A DNA stretch of 64,000 nt from Saccharum officinarum (taxonomy: Eukaryota > Streptophyta > Magnoliopsida > Poales > Poaceae): the NCBI GenBank assembly GCA_020631735.1, contig CM036197.1:40905880-40969879 (forward strand), written 5' to 3'. Of this stretch, positions 46,941 to 58,570 are shown piece after piece (positions within the stretch are counted from its first letter, which is position 1; each line of letters starts with the position of its first letter). The translations under genes and the position numbers were made by a program. Below the pieces are notes generated by a model, which saw nothing but the letters and a program-made list of their open reading frames with translations, was not told where the DNA came from and ran no database searches.

Positions 46941-47743
46941 ACGTTGGCCGGAGTTTGAGGGTAACTCTTGCACATTTTGAGACCTAGAGACATCCTATGA
47001 GCTAGAGAACAACCCCTCCACTCATCTCTTTTGCATAGTTGCACATCTTGAGTGAGATTCAGTGAGATTCAAGTGCATTGCTTGAGAGTTGCATTCTAGA
47101 GACACTTGATCTTCGAGTTGCTGCGGATTTCTTGTTACTCTTCCGTGTTTCCCGACACGGTAGACGGCTTGGAGCAGCGGAGGTGATTGAGCTCGCAATT
47201 GGAGATTGTTGGAGCCCTCACCAAGTGTTGTAAGGGGTTCTTGATCCTTCCCCGCGGGAGTTCGCAAATTGGATACTCTAGTGAAGCTAGTGGCTTAGAG
47301 GATCCCTATCTTGTGTGCGGTTGTGCGGCGCCCGCCGAGGGCTCGACTCTTGATAGTCGATTAGCTCGTGAACCGACAAGTGGGTGTATCGTCACAACGG
47401 GGAGTAGCTTGCCGGGAAGCAAGTGAACCTCGGGATAAATTCTTGTGTCATTCTCTTCCTGAGGATTTCTCTCGTGTGATTGATTTATTGGTACTTCTCA
47501 TCTCTACACGGCGGTATAATCACTCGAAGCTCTTCTCTCGTATTACTTCTTGTTTCTAGCTTGTAGTTGTTGTTGTGTTTAGTGGATAGCCTTGTACTAG
47601 ACTTGTGTAGGTGGCTTGCTTAATTAGTTAGAGCTAATGCTTTTGCTTCGCCACCTTTCTTACTAACTTGTGGTTACGTAATTCTTGTAGAAGTTTTAAT
47701 TAGGCTATTCACCCCCCCCTCTAGCCTATTTGGACCTTACAAG

Positions 47744-47756
47744 TGGTATCGGAGCC
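47744..47756 (+). promoter_or_regulatory. Primer-binding site (initiator tRNA-Met)
   Basis: TGGTATCGGAGCC, two bases after the LTR. It is one base off the standard TGGTATCAGAGC complement of initiator tRNA-Met used by copia elements. Confidence 0.88.
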
Positions 47757-47801
47757 GAGGCACCGTTTATTTGAGGCTTAACAACCTACGGTGAAAAAGA
47801 A

Positions 47802-49877
47802 ATGGCTCAATTAAGCTTGCACATCAATAACACCAAGAAGACACCTAACTTTGAAGGCACAAATTATGCATATTGGAAGGTTAAGATGACCGCACACCTA
47901 AAGTCAATAAATAGAGAAGTGTGGAAGGTCATCGAAACAAAATTTGAGGTTACTAATCCGGAAGCACCTACACCGGTGGAAGAGAAGAAGCTCCAATGCA
48001 ATGACATTGCCATTAGTGCTCTTCATGAGGCATTAGATGACAAGACATTTGAGCAAGTAAAGAACATAAAAGTTGCACATGATGCTTGGGCCAAGCTAGA
48101 AGAAACATTTGAGGGCACCGAAGGCACAAAGACCGCTAAAACATATATCTTGCAAGAAAAATTTTCAAGCTTCAAGATACAAGATGATGAAAGTGTACCG
48201 GAGATATTTCATAGGTTGCAAGTCATTGTCAATGAGCTCAAGGCACTTGGTGAGGAGGTCAAGGATAATCAATTCTCTATGAAGTTCTTGAGAAGTCTAT
48301 CCAAGAGATTTGATACATTGATCACCGTGCTAGTGAGGACTACATTGAAGGATTCAACTCCTCAACAAATATTCCAAGAAGTGATGACCGATGATTCATA
48401 TAGAGAAGATGATGAGAAGGATGAGTTGGTCAAGAAGAAGAAGAAAGAAAATGAGAAGAAAGATGATGAAAAGAAGAAGAGTGTGGCATTCAAAGCCACC
48501 ACATCCAAGAGCAAATCTAAGATTGAATCATCAAGTGATGAAGACTCAAGCTCTTGTGATAGTGATGACATTGATGAGAAGATGGCTCTCTTTGTCAAGC
48601 AATTTGGAAAATTCATGAAGAAGAAAGGCTTTCGTGCAAGGAGGAAGAACTCATCTAAGAAGAATGAGCATACCATGAGATGCTTTAGATGCCATAGCAA
48701 GGACCATCTCATTGCAAAATGTCCTTATGATAGTGATGATGAAGATGCTATCAAGAAAGAAAGGAAGAAGCAAAAGAAGAAGCTAGAGAAGAAGGAAAGC
48801 TCTTATAAGAAGAAGAATGATTCTCATGTTGCTACATGGGATAGTGATGATTCCTCAAGTGATGATGAGGATGACAACAAGAGCAAGAAGAATGGACATG
48901 CTAGCATTGCTATCCAAGAGAAGGTCTCCCTCTTCGACACTCCATCGTGCTTCATGGCTAAGGCCGCTAAGGTATCATCCGACGATGAGAGTGATCATGA
49001 TAATGCTAGTGATAGTGATAGTGATGAAGAAGAATTCACTAAAGATGAACTAATCACTATGCTAGAAGATTGCACTCAACATTTTAAAGAATCTAGAAAG
49101 AAGTGCAAGGGCTTGCTTAAGGAAAAGAAAAACCTTATGCAAGAACTTGATGAGCTTAGGGCATCTTATGAGAGTCTAAAGGTAGACCATAAGAAGCTTC
49201 AAAAGTCTCACACTAAGCTTGAAGAAGCTCATTCCTCTCTAGTTGAAAAATGTGAAAACATGCCAACTAATGTTGAGAAAGCTAAAACTTGCAACATAGG
49301 CATATCATGTGATATAATTGATGAAACTTTTCATAAGCCTATTGTTGTTGCTCCCACTAACCCTTCGTGTAGCGCATCTACATCATCCTCATCTAGTAGT
49401 GGTGGTTTCACTTGTGACTCTACACTTATAGTTGAGAATGAAAATCTCAAGAAGGAGGTAAAAGAGCTCAATCACACCTTAGCTAAGGCTTATGGTGGTG
49501 AGGACCGCTTGCTTATGTGCTTGGGTAGCCAAAGAGCTTCTCTCTACAAAGAGAGATTGGGCTATAACCCCAAGAAAGGCAAGGCCGCTTTTGCTCCTCA
49601 CAAGACTCGTTTTGTGAAGAACAATGGTAGCTATTACAAAAGTTGCAAGCAAGTTGGTCACATAGAGCAACATTGCATGAACAAGAAATCCAATGCTAAT
49701 GTATCCTCAATCAAGTTTGATTCTTTCTATATGCTTACAAAGGATGCAAATGGTGTTCATGCTAAGTTCATTGGTACACCATGGATGGGCTTAAAGAAGA
49801 AAGCCATTTGGGTACCAAAGAGCTTAGTCTCTAACCTTGAAGGACCCAAACAAGTTTGGGTACCTAAAAAGAATTGA
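47802..49877 (+). CDS. Copia Gag (691 residues)
   Basis: Nucleocapsid polyprotein, uninterrupted. Residues 15-200 form the UBN2-type gag core (FEGTNYAYWKVKMTAHLKS, AHDAWAKLEETFEG, FHRLQVIVNELKALG). Next is a Lys/Asp/Ser-rich stretch (about 205-275) and a CCHC zinc knuckle at about 294-307 (CFRCHSKDHLIAKC). Further acidic runs (DSDDEDD, SDSDSDEEE) precede a coiled coil (about 405-500). A second knuckle near 616-630 reads YYKSCKQVGHIEQHC: the first Cys is replaced by Tyr, so it probably cannot bind zinc fully. It ends with VWVPKKN and TGA. Start chosen at the first ATG after the primer site. Confidence 0.93.
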   Translation: MAQLSLHINNTKKTPNFEGTNYAYWKVKMTAHLKSINREVWKVIETKFEVTNPEAPTPVEEKKLQCNDIAISALHEALDDKTFEQVKNIKVAHDAWAKLEETFEGTEGTKTAKTYILQEKFSSFKIQDDESVPEIFHRLQVIVNELKALGEEVKDNQFSMKFLRSLSKRFDTLITVLVRTTLKDSTPQQIFQEVMTDDSYREDDEKDELVKKKKKENEKKDDEKKKSVAFKATTSKSKSKIESSSDEDSSSCDSDDIDEKMALFVKQFGKFMKKKGFRARRKNSSKKNEHTMRCFRCHSKDHLIAKCPYDSDDEDAIKKERKKQKKKLEKKESSYKKKNDSHVATWDSDDSSSDDEDDNKSKKNGHASIAIQEKVSLFDTPSCFMAKAAKVSSDDESDHDNASDSDSDEEEFTKDELITMLEDCTQHFKESRKKCKGLLKEKKNLMQELDELRASYESLKVDHKKLQKSHTKLEEAHSSLVEKCENMPTNVEKAKTCNIGISCDIIDETFHKPIVVAPTNPSCSASTSSSSSSGGFTCDSTLIVENENLKKEVKELNHTLAKAYGGEDRLLMCLGSQRASLYKERLGYNPKKGKAAFAPHKTRFVKNNGSYYKSCKQVGHIEQHCMNKKSNANVSSIKFDSFYMLTKDANGVHAKFIGTPWMGLKKKAIWVPKSLVSNLEGPKQVWVPKKN

Positions 49878-49890
49878 TCTTGTCTTGTAG

Positions 49891-52398
49891 GTCAATTACA
49901 AAGCCGGAGGAAGGCATTGGGTGCTTGATAGTGGGTGCACTCAACATATGACCGGAGACTCTTGTATGTTCAATTCAATTGATACAAGTCAAAATGGTAG
50001 TTTTGATGCTATCACTTTCGGCAACAACAAGAAAGGCAAAGTCAAGGGGCTTGGTAAAATTGCTATCTCAAATGACATGAGCATTTCTAATGTGTTGCTA
50101 GTTGAGAGCTTGGATTTCAATCTTTTATCGGTGGCACAACTTTATGATCTTGGCTTCAAGTGCATATTTGGTAGTGATGATGTTGAAGTCATAAGTGTTG
50201 ATGAATCAAACTTGATATTCAAAGGATTTAGACATGGTAGCTTATACTTGGTTGACTTCAATGATAGTGAGACACAATTGACATCATGCTTGCTTAGTAA
50301 ATCTAGTATGGGTTGGTTGTGGCATAGAAGGCTTGGTCATATTGAAATGAAACAATTGAACAAACTTTTGAGGCGTGACTTAGTTAGAGGCTTGAAGGAT
50401 GTCACCTTTGAGAAGGATAAACCTTGTAGTGCTTGTCAAGCCGGCAAACAAGTTGGAAATTCACATCCTAGTAAAAGTGAAATGAGCACATCAAAGGCAT
50501 TTGAGCTATTGCACATGGACTTGTTTAGGCCAACAACATACACTAGCATTGGTGGCAACAAGTATGGTTTTGTGATTATTGATGACTACACTAGATATAC
50601 TTGGGTGTTCTTTCTCTATGACAAGAGTGATGTTTATGATCTATTCAAGTCTTTTGTCAAGAGAGTGCAAAATGAGTTTGAGACTATCATCAAGAAGATT
50701 AGAAGTGACAATGGTAGTGAGTTCAAGAACACAAGAATTGAGCAATTGTGTGATAATCTTGGTATTGGACATCAATTCTCTCCAACATACACTCCTCAAT
50801 CAAATGGTATAGTTGAAAGGAAAAATAGAACTTTGATTGACATGGCTAGATCAATGCTTAGTGAATACAATGTTAGTCATTCATTTTGGAGTGAAGCTAT
50901 CAACACGGCTTGCTATTGTAGCAACCGTCTCTATTGCCATGGGAAGCTTGAAAAGACACCATATGAGCTATTGAATGGAAGAAAGCCAAATATTGCATAC
51001 TTTAGAATGTTTGGTTGCAAATGCTATATTCTTAAGAAAGGCACTAGATTGAGTAAGTTTGAAAAGAAATGTGATGAAGGATTCTTACTTGGTTATTCTT
51101 CCACAAGCAAGGCATATAGAGTTTGGAATCTCACAAATGGCACCTTGGAAGAAGTTCATGATGTTGAGTTTGATGAAACCCAAGGATCTCAAAATGAAGC
51201 TCAAAACCTTGATGATGTGAGAGAAGATCAATTGTCAAATGCAATGAAGAACATGGACATTGGTGATATAAGGCCAATGCAAGTTGATGATGATGATATT
51301 CATGTGATCAACCAAAGTGTGCAAATTGATACAAATCAAGCAAGCTCTAGCGGTACTCATGATGAAGCTCAAATTCAAGGTCAAACAAGTGGAAGTAATC
51401 AACTCCTAATACTCCAACCTACTAGTATTGCAAGAGATCATCCATTGGACCAAATCATTGGTGGAATTCAAAATGGTGTTCAAACTAGATCAAGGCTAGC
51501 ATCCTTTTGTGAGCATTACTCATTTGTGTCACTTGAAGAACCTAAGAAAATAGAAGATGCCTTGAAGGATTCCGATTGGGTAAATGCCATGCATGAAGAG
51601 CTAAACAACTTTACTAGAAATCAAGTTTGGGAACTTGTTGAAAGGCCGAAGAAATACAATGTGATTGGTACTAAGTGGGTCTTTAGAAACAAGCAAGATC
51701 AAGATGGCATGATTGTGAGGAACAAAGCAAGATTAGTAGCACAAGGATACACTCAAGTTGAGGGTCTTGACTTTGGAGAGACATATGCACCGGTTGCAAG
51801 ATTGGAGGCAATTAGAATCTTATTAGCATATGCTTGTTCACATAATATCAAGCTCTATCAAATGGATGTCAAGAGTGCATTTCTCAATGACTACATCAAT
51901 GAAGAAGTTTATGTTGAGCAACCTCCCGGTTTTGAAAATGACAAGAAGCCCGACCATGTTTACAAGCTAAAGAAGGCATTGTATGGGTTGAAGCAAGCAC
52001 CTAGAGCATGGTATGAGAGGTTGAGGGACTTTCTCCTCTCTAAAGGGTTTAAGATGGGAAAGGTTGACACCACTCTCTTCACCAAGAAGCTTGAAAATGA
52101 CTTGTTTGTGTTGCAAATCTATGTGGATGACATTATCTTTGGATCAACCAACCAAGACTTTTGTGAAGAATTTGGAAATATGATGGCTAATGAGTTTGAG
52201 ATGTCTATGATTGGAGAACTTAGTTACTTCCTTGGACTTCAAATCAAACAAATGAAGAATGGTACTTTTGTAAGTCAAGGCAAGTATATCAAGGACATGA
52301 TCAAGAAGTTTGGATTGCACGATGCTAAGCAAATGAGTACACCAATGGCCACAAATGATCAATTAGGTGTTGATGCTAGTGGAAATATGGTAGATTAA
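49891..52398 (+). pseudogene. Copia pol: protease, integrase, RT (stops at a nonsense codon)
   Basis: Frame +1 relative to gag; it opens after a TAG at 49888-49890 and has no ATG before the protease, so a shift, readthrough or splicing would be needed to express it. Protease active site: [14 protein letters not shown] at 49915. Integrase: zinc HHCC ([14 protein letters not shown], later CSACQAGK), then [30 protein letters not shown] for D, D, E; the usual G after DLF is R here. [55 protein letters not shown], and the catalytic [11 protein letters not shown] near 52115. TAA at 52396-52398 falls where relatives have Gln (VDQKLYR-type word), giving a single C-to-T change. Confidence 0.92.
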
Positions 52399-53073
52399 AA
52401 GCTATACCGGTCTATGATTGGAAGTTTGCTCTATGTCACCGCTTCAAGGCCGGATGTGATATTTAGTGTGTGCAAGTGTGCAAGATATCAAGCTTCACCT
52501 AGAGAAAGTCACTTGAAAGCAACCAAGAGGATATTGATATATCTTAAGGGCACTCATGATGTTGGATTATGGTTTCCAAAGGGGTCTAATTTTGAGTTGA
52601 TTGAATATTCGGACTCCGACTATGGTGGATACAAGATTGATAGAATGAGCACAAGTGGCACTTGTCAATTGCTTGGAAGGTCTCTTGTTTCATGGTCATC
52701 AAAGAAACAAAATAGTATTACACTATCTACCGCCGAGACCCAATATATAAGTGTCGGTAGTTGTTGTGCACAATTGCTTTGGATGAAGGCCACCTTGAAT
52801 GACTTTGGAATAAAAATTAAGAATGTGCCATTGTTTTGTGACAATGAAAGTGCTATCAAGATGACACAAAATCCGGTTCAACATTCAAGAACAAAGCACA
52901 TTGATATAAGGCATCACTTCATAAGAGACCATCAACAAAATGGTGATATTAGCATTGAGAGCATTGACACCGAAGATCAACTAGCCGATATTTTCACAAA
53001 GCCACTTGATGAGAAGAGATTTTACAAGTTGAAGAATGAATTGAACATACTTGACTTCTCCAACTTGAAATGA
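52399..53073 (+). pseudogene. Copia pol: end of RT and RNase H
   Basis: Same frame as the preceding segment, directly after the TAA. It starts KLYRSMIGSLLYVTASRPD and holds RNase H with EYSDSDYGG, SKKQNSITLSTAETQY and LFCDNESAI, then HIDIRHHFIRD and the usual tail ADIFTKPLDEKRF. It ends with TGA after FSNLK at 53071-53073. All catalytic acids are present. Confidence 0.92.
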
Positions 53074-54149
53074 GTGCACCCCCACATACTTATATGACAT
53101 GCCTCTCCTTCAACATAGCAAGATAAAGTTGTTTGGCATATCATTCATCCTTTGCTAAGGACATAGTTAGAACATATAAATATATTTGCATGACAAATAG
53201 GCGCATTCATGAAAATCAAATGATTTTGATGTATATATGGTACCACTATTGCTTCTATGTTTGATTAATCTAGTGGTAGCATATGACATGTTTGTGAGCT
53301 TACAAACCTAGTGTTAAATCTAGAAAATGAGCTCATGATGTGTAATTCAACATGGTCAAGATAACCCTTATATACTTTATGAGGTGTGAAAAAGCTTGTC
53401 CTTGGATCAAACCAAATTATATATTCTAGGCAAGTGATCTAGATTGAACCATATTTTGGACTCCCTCATATTGATTGACTTATCTCTCACTAAAATTAGC
53501 ACCTTTTTGGTGATTATTGACAAAGGGGGAGAGAAAAGTCATAAATATATTGCAAAGAGTAAGAAAGATATAATAAGGGGGAGAAAGAAGTCACAAAGAT
53601 AAAAAGTTGAGTTACAAAGGGGGAGAAAGGGATTAAAATTGAGCACACAAGTATGGAGAGCAAGCTCATGAATTATTTATTGCATTTGTATGTGCACTAA
53701 CATGATGATGTGTTGCATTGCAAATTTAATTTCGATATTCATGATTGAATGATGTTTGCTAGAAATAGAACTTGAATGATGATTTATTGAGAGTAGCTTT
53801 ACAAGCGGTATCTAGACACATTTGCTTATAATGTTGATCTCACGGGGTACTTTAGTGTTTGTGATCTTTACAAGTGATGTATTACAAGTGGTGTCTAGCT
53901 ACATCGATGCTAAGGATAGTATATAAAGGCAACTCCGATTGGTATCACGCTTCAAAGGTCCATTCTATATACTTTAGCATCATTTTGATAGTAGTAACTC
54001 TCCCAAAATTCAAATCCATACATATGTGCATAATTGAACCAAACTCATGGAAGCACATATGTAGGGGGAGCTAATACTATCGAAATTGAAAATTGATTTC
54101 ATTTCATATCTTTGTGATGGTTGTCATCAATTACCAAAAAGGGGGAGAT
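53074..54149 (+). other. Copia 3' untranslated region with polypurine tracts
   Basis: About 1.07 kb with no coding frame and no envelope-like ORF. GGGGGAG tracts occur near 53526, 53577, 53618, 54063 and at 54136-54148 (AAAAAGGGGGAGA). The last, two bases before the 3' LTR, is the polypurine tract used to prime the plus strand. Confidence 0.85.
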
Positions 54150-56186
54150 TGAAAGCCCAAGTTTGGTTTTGGTAATTAATGACACCAAGTTGCTAATGTC
54201 ATGTGCTAAGTGTTTTGAGTTAGACATAAGTAACACATGTGATGAAGGTGTATGTGGCAAGGAGCGGTGGCCACAAGATCACAAAGAGATGGTGCATGAA
54301 CATGAAATGATGATCATGGTGGAGATGCACATAATATGATGGACATGATGATCAAGTGGAAGAGAAGGATCTAAGAGCGCAAGACAAAGGTATAACAATA
54401 TGGTTTTCCTTTTGCCGGTCTAAGATGAGTAGAGAAGTGATTGACCGGGTTTAGGATACATAGCCGACTATCAAGAGGGGCAATCACGGTTAGCTTGGAA
54501 ATCAAGTGCCACTAGATCAATGTCTTGAGCATATGCATTAGGAACTAGTAAAGAGCTAACATAACGCCTTGAAAATGATTGTGAAATGCTAACACATGCA
54601 CATAGTGGTGTACACTTGGTGGTGTTAGCATATTTGTGAAGGCGGTGGAGTTTAAGCGGTAGAGAGGGGTTTGGGTTCCTCTCTCCCTTCCGCCGAGCTT
54701 GCGAGGCGGGATTCGGCGCTTTTTGGAGAAGTGAAACGCATATTTTCTACTGCGCCGAAAGTTGGAAAAGAAACGGAGGTGAACGGAGGTCACTGTGGTG
54801 ACCGAACGCTGCACCGGACGCGGTCACGGTATGACCGGACGCGTCCGGTCAGTTCAATCCGGTCTGCGCGCCTAGGGTTAATGACCGGACGCTGGTCTGG
54901 CTTGACCAGCGCGTCCGGTCAGTTCACCTATGCGCAAAAGAAGAGTGAGCGACCGGCGCGTCCGGTCCTTCACGGGACCAGCGTGTCTGGTCAGGCGTCT
55001 AGAGGGACAGAGAGCAGCGGAGTGATGATCGGACGCGTGGCGTGTCCGGTCACGTACGATCGGACGCGTCCGGTCGTTGAGGGAGCTTACTGGACTCAAA
55101 CCGGACGCTGGCATTGTCGCGTCCGGTCATTCGCTAGGGCGCGTCCGGTCGTTGCTTCGCGGTCTCACGGTGCTGAGCGATCGGCGCGTCCGGTCAGTTG
55201 ACCAGCGCGTCCGGTCATATGCTAGAGCGCGTCCGGTCATAGCAACGGTAACTTCTGACACGCACTGTTCACGCTTGTCCTGTAGTGACCGGACGCGTCC
55301 GGTCACCTCGACCGGTGCGTCCGGTCATCCCGATTTGAACTGCGTCGTCTGTAACGGCTAGCTGCGTACCCCTTCGTTATAAATAGACGTTGGCCGGAGT
55401 TTGAGGGTAACTCTTGCACATTTTGAGATCTAGAGACATCCTTTGAGCTAGAGAACAACCCCTCCACTCATCTCTTTTGCATAGTTGCACATCTTGAGTG
55501 AGATTGAGTGAGATTCAAGTGCATTGCTTGAGAGTTGCATTCTAGAGGCACTTGATCTTCGAGTTGCTGCGGATTTCTTGTTACTCTTCCGTGTTTCCCG
55601 ACACGGTAGACGGCTTGGAGCAGCGGAGGTGATTGAGCTCGCAATTGGAGATTGTTGGAGCCCTCACCAAGTGTTGTAAGGGGTTCTTGATCCTTCCCCG
55701 CGGGAGTTCATAAATTGGATACTCTAGTGAAGCTCGTGGCTTGGAGGATCCCTATCTTGTGTGCGGTTGTGCGGCGCCCGCCGAGGGCTTGACTCTTGAT
55801 AGTCGATTAGCTCGCGAACCGACAAGTGGGTGTATCGCCACAACGGGGAGTAGCTTGCCGGGAAGCAAGTGAACCTCGGGATAAATTCTTGTGTCATTCT
55901 CTTCCCGAGGATTTCTCTCGTGTGATTGATTTATTGGTACTTCTCATCTCTACACGGCGGTATAATCACTCGAAGCTCTTCTCTCGTATTACTTCTTGTT
56001 TCTAGCTTGTAGTTGTTGTTGTGTTTAGTGGATAGCCTTGTACTAGACTTATGTAGGTGGCTTGCTTAATTAGTTAGAGCTAGTGCTTTTGCTTCGCCAC
56101 CTTTTTTACTAACTTGTGGTTAAGTAATTCTTGTAGAAGTTTTAATTAGGCTATTCACCCCCCCTCTAGCCTATTTGGACCTTACA
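54150..56186 (+). repeat. 3' LTR of the copia element (2,037 bp)
   Basis: From TGAAAGCCCAAGTTTGG to GGACCTTACA, next to the target duplication GCTTC. It carries the GCGTCCGGTC cluster (54825-55335) and TATA box (55377-55386). Confidence 0.96.
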
Positions 56187-56520
56187 GCTTCTTGCATGAT
56201 GAAGATTTTGTCTTCACCGCCTACCGCTTCTTCACTGCCTACCACTCCACCTCGACTGTCGTGTCATGCTCGGCATCGGCACAGCGCCATCCATCCTGCC
56301 TGAGTCCTCCCGCTGGTCGTCGCCACCACCTGTGCCTTATTTCTGACGGAGGGAGTAAATCAGTTGGATCTCGTCGTCAGAGCATCGACCTGAGTAGTTC
56401 ATGGAGCAGTCCTTGACCGACTTCCAGTTTTGGTGTAATGCCTTTGCCAGCCTTGCCGCTCCACCTCAGCTGGCAACGTCATGCTCGGCATCGGCGCGAC
56501 GCCATCCGTCCCGCCCAGTC
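56187..56520 (+). repeat. Right half of the copia target duplication
   Basis: Continues the 193-bp repeat unit that was cut by the copia insertion (GCTTCTTGCATGATGAAG, then TCATGCTCGGCATCGGCAC). It is followed at 56352 by a copy of the 45340-45415 stretch, and a further TCATGCTCGGCATCGGC copy near 56480. Confidence 0.75.
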
Positions 56521-58289
56521 CCCCGCTGGTCCTCGCCACCACTTGCGCCGTATTTCTGTAATTTTTTCTAACCAATTTAGACTTCTTTCCCAGGACAAGG
56601 TCCGGTGAACCATATAACTTGCGTGTTAATGTGATGTCAATGTGTGCTTGCCACACCCATGTCACCGGACGTCAATAGCATGGCTTGATTAGCCTTTAAA
56701 TCGGCCCATGTTTCTCCAACTTTTCAATATGGGACAACGCAAAGAAAAAACAAGGTCACACCCCTTTCTCTAACTTTGTGGGCTGGTTGATCGAAATCGA
56801 GGCCGCGTGCGTGCGTGCGTACGTATGTTGGGGTCGCATGGCCCAAAAGCCCCCAATCTGAGTTGACGTGTGGACCAAAATTAGGGGAGAGAAACCAAAA
56901 TCAGGGGTGAGAAATTTTACCACTTTATTATTAAGAGTCTTACATCTTACACGTTAAAAATACATATAATATTAATTGAGTAGAAGTTTTACTTACATCT
57001 TACATAAAAATTTTGTCTCTTTATTATTAGGTATAGATAAATACTGTCCTGATGATCTGGCGTCCTCGAATAGTCGAACCAAAAAAAAAAGTTAGCATAT
57101 TCCATCCAGATATCCTTGACGGACGCGGCACGGCGGCCGTGCGGGCCCCGCTTGTCTATAGTTCGACATCGACGACGGGCACCACCGGCACGGCGCATGT
57201 TCAGCTGTTCCGCTGCTGTTTGACGCGGGCGCGCGTCGCCTCGCCTCGCCTGGACCTGATCAGCCGACCCGAGTCGTGAGTCGTCTCGCACGCGCGGTGG
57301 AGGTGCGCGACAGCTGGTGGAAGCTGTTGTCAGGTTGGGAAGAATGCCGCTCGGGTCGATCACGACGGGCACCGCCGCACCGGTCGGTCGCCGAACGCCG
57401 GACCGATCTGTCCCTGTCAAATCGGCCGCACGCTGGCTTATCGTTGGTGTAGCGGGACGTTGTGCCGGGTGATGACGTGTCCTCAGTCCCGGGCGGCGGC
57501 CGGCGCGCGGTCCTTTCTGCCGGCGACTGAAGTGCGTGGAAGAAACCAGGAAGCCTGTTGCTTCGCTGTTGGGATGGGCTCAGAACGGTGGTGCTCTCGT
57601 GTGTAGTAGCGTTGCAACACAATAAGATGCGTCATCGTCTCCTTTCTGATCCCGAACAAGATGCCCCCACGAAAATACAAATGTGTCGTGTGTCCACAAT
57701 CTAAGAAAACGGCTTTGCGCGAGAGGAGGTCCATTTGGCAATGTATAGCGAGTCCCTTCTTTGCCACTCGACGTGGCAGGTCGTGTCTGACATCTAGTTG
57801 TTTCACCTGCTCCTCCTTTCCTTCACATCTGTTTCATTCATTTTCCTCGTCTTCCTTCGGTTAGCCGTCTCTTCATCCTTCCGCGTGTGATTTTTAATGG
57901 GCCAAAGAGTAGTTTTCATACATAAACAAATCTAAAGTCTATCTTCTCAATGAAATACGTGTAGTGGCACGTCCGAAAAAAAAACTAATCTAAAGTCAGT
58001 TCGACACTTGCTGTCGAAGCGCTAACCAAAACCAAAAGGAGGATAAATACGACGCCTCCGTTGTACTCTTCCCGTCTCAAAAAGAAAGTCACCTAGAATT
58101 TGCATAGGCCACATTTTCTATTATATCTCCAAATAAGCTTATTATAACAATATATGCAATAATTAATCAAATTATACTTATTACATACCATGAATATTAT
58201 TAATCTCTTGTATATATTTGATCAAAGTTGAACGTATTTGACTTCTTGAGAAACGAGAATATTGTGCAACTAGGGAGCAATATATTTAA
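56521..58289. other. Intergenic
   Basis: No gene. A GTGC microsatellite-like run (GTGCGTGCGTGCGTACGTATG) lies near 56807. The GC-rich stretch 57,120-57,520 has overlapping frames on both strands with no domain I know. Confidence 0.45.
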
Positions 58290-58570
58290 GGGCTATTTGG
58301 ATACACCGTGGTTGTTATAATTAGCTAAACGATCTAATAGCGATCCAAGCAAGTTAATATATTAGGTGGATTATATTCAGAACACCCAATTACAATTATA
58401 TCCTATAATCCACCATGGTCCACGGACCTGTTTTTTAATTTTTATGAGTATTTCTACATAAATTAAGAATAATCTAGGAGTTGAAACAATTATTATAGTT
58501 TGTGATCTAGATTATAATAATTTTATTTATAATCTAGATTATAAAAATCTAGTTGTGATCCAAACAGGCC
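58290..58570. mobile_element. MITE, about 281 bp
   Basis: Left end GGGCTATTTGGATACACC against the right end read in reverse, GGCCTGTTTGGATCACAAC. It is AT-rich inside, with an internal palindrome around AATCTAGATTATAA (two copies near 58508 and 58532). No clear target duplication. Confidence 0.6.

Larger units (their letters stand above)
45703..47741 (+). repeat. 5' LTR of the copia element (2,039 bp)
   Basis: From TGAAAGCCTAAGTTTGG to GGACCTTACA. It differs from the 3' LTR by scattered transitions and small indels; among the first 600 bp I count about a dozen. By eye overall divergence is of the order of 2 percent. Confidence 0.96.
45703..56186 (+). mobile_element. Complete Ty1/copia retrotransposon, SIRE/Maximus-like
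   Basis: Two near-identical LTRs (45703-47741 and 54150-56186), a perfect 5-bp target duplication GCTTC (45698-45702 and 56187-56191), a tRNA-iMet primer site, a polypurine tract, a 691-residue gag frame, and pol in the order protease, integrase, RT, RNase H. The long gag with coiled coil, 2-kb LTRs and repeated AAAGGGGGAGA words after pol point to the SIRE/Maximus branch. It has one clear nonsense codon in pol, so it is recent but not fully intact. There is no envelope-like frame. Confidence 0.95.

Noticed and set aside
48362..48712. Minus-strand frame of 116 codons opposite copia gag
   Set aside because: Shadow of the Lys/Glu/Ser-rich gag sequence, giving Phe/Ser-rich text with no own signals.
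53074..54149. Envelope-like gene as in some SIRE elements
   Set aside because: No open frame of useful length on the plus strand; the stretch is non-coding with polypurine tracts.
57052..57622. GC-rich frames in the interval before the last MITE
   Set aside because: Both strands open by base composition; no domain, no splice structure.
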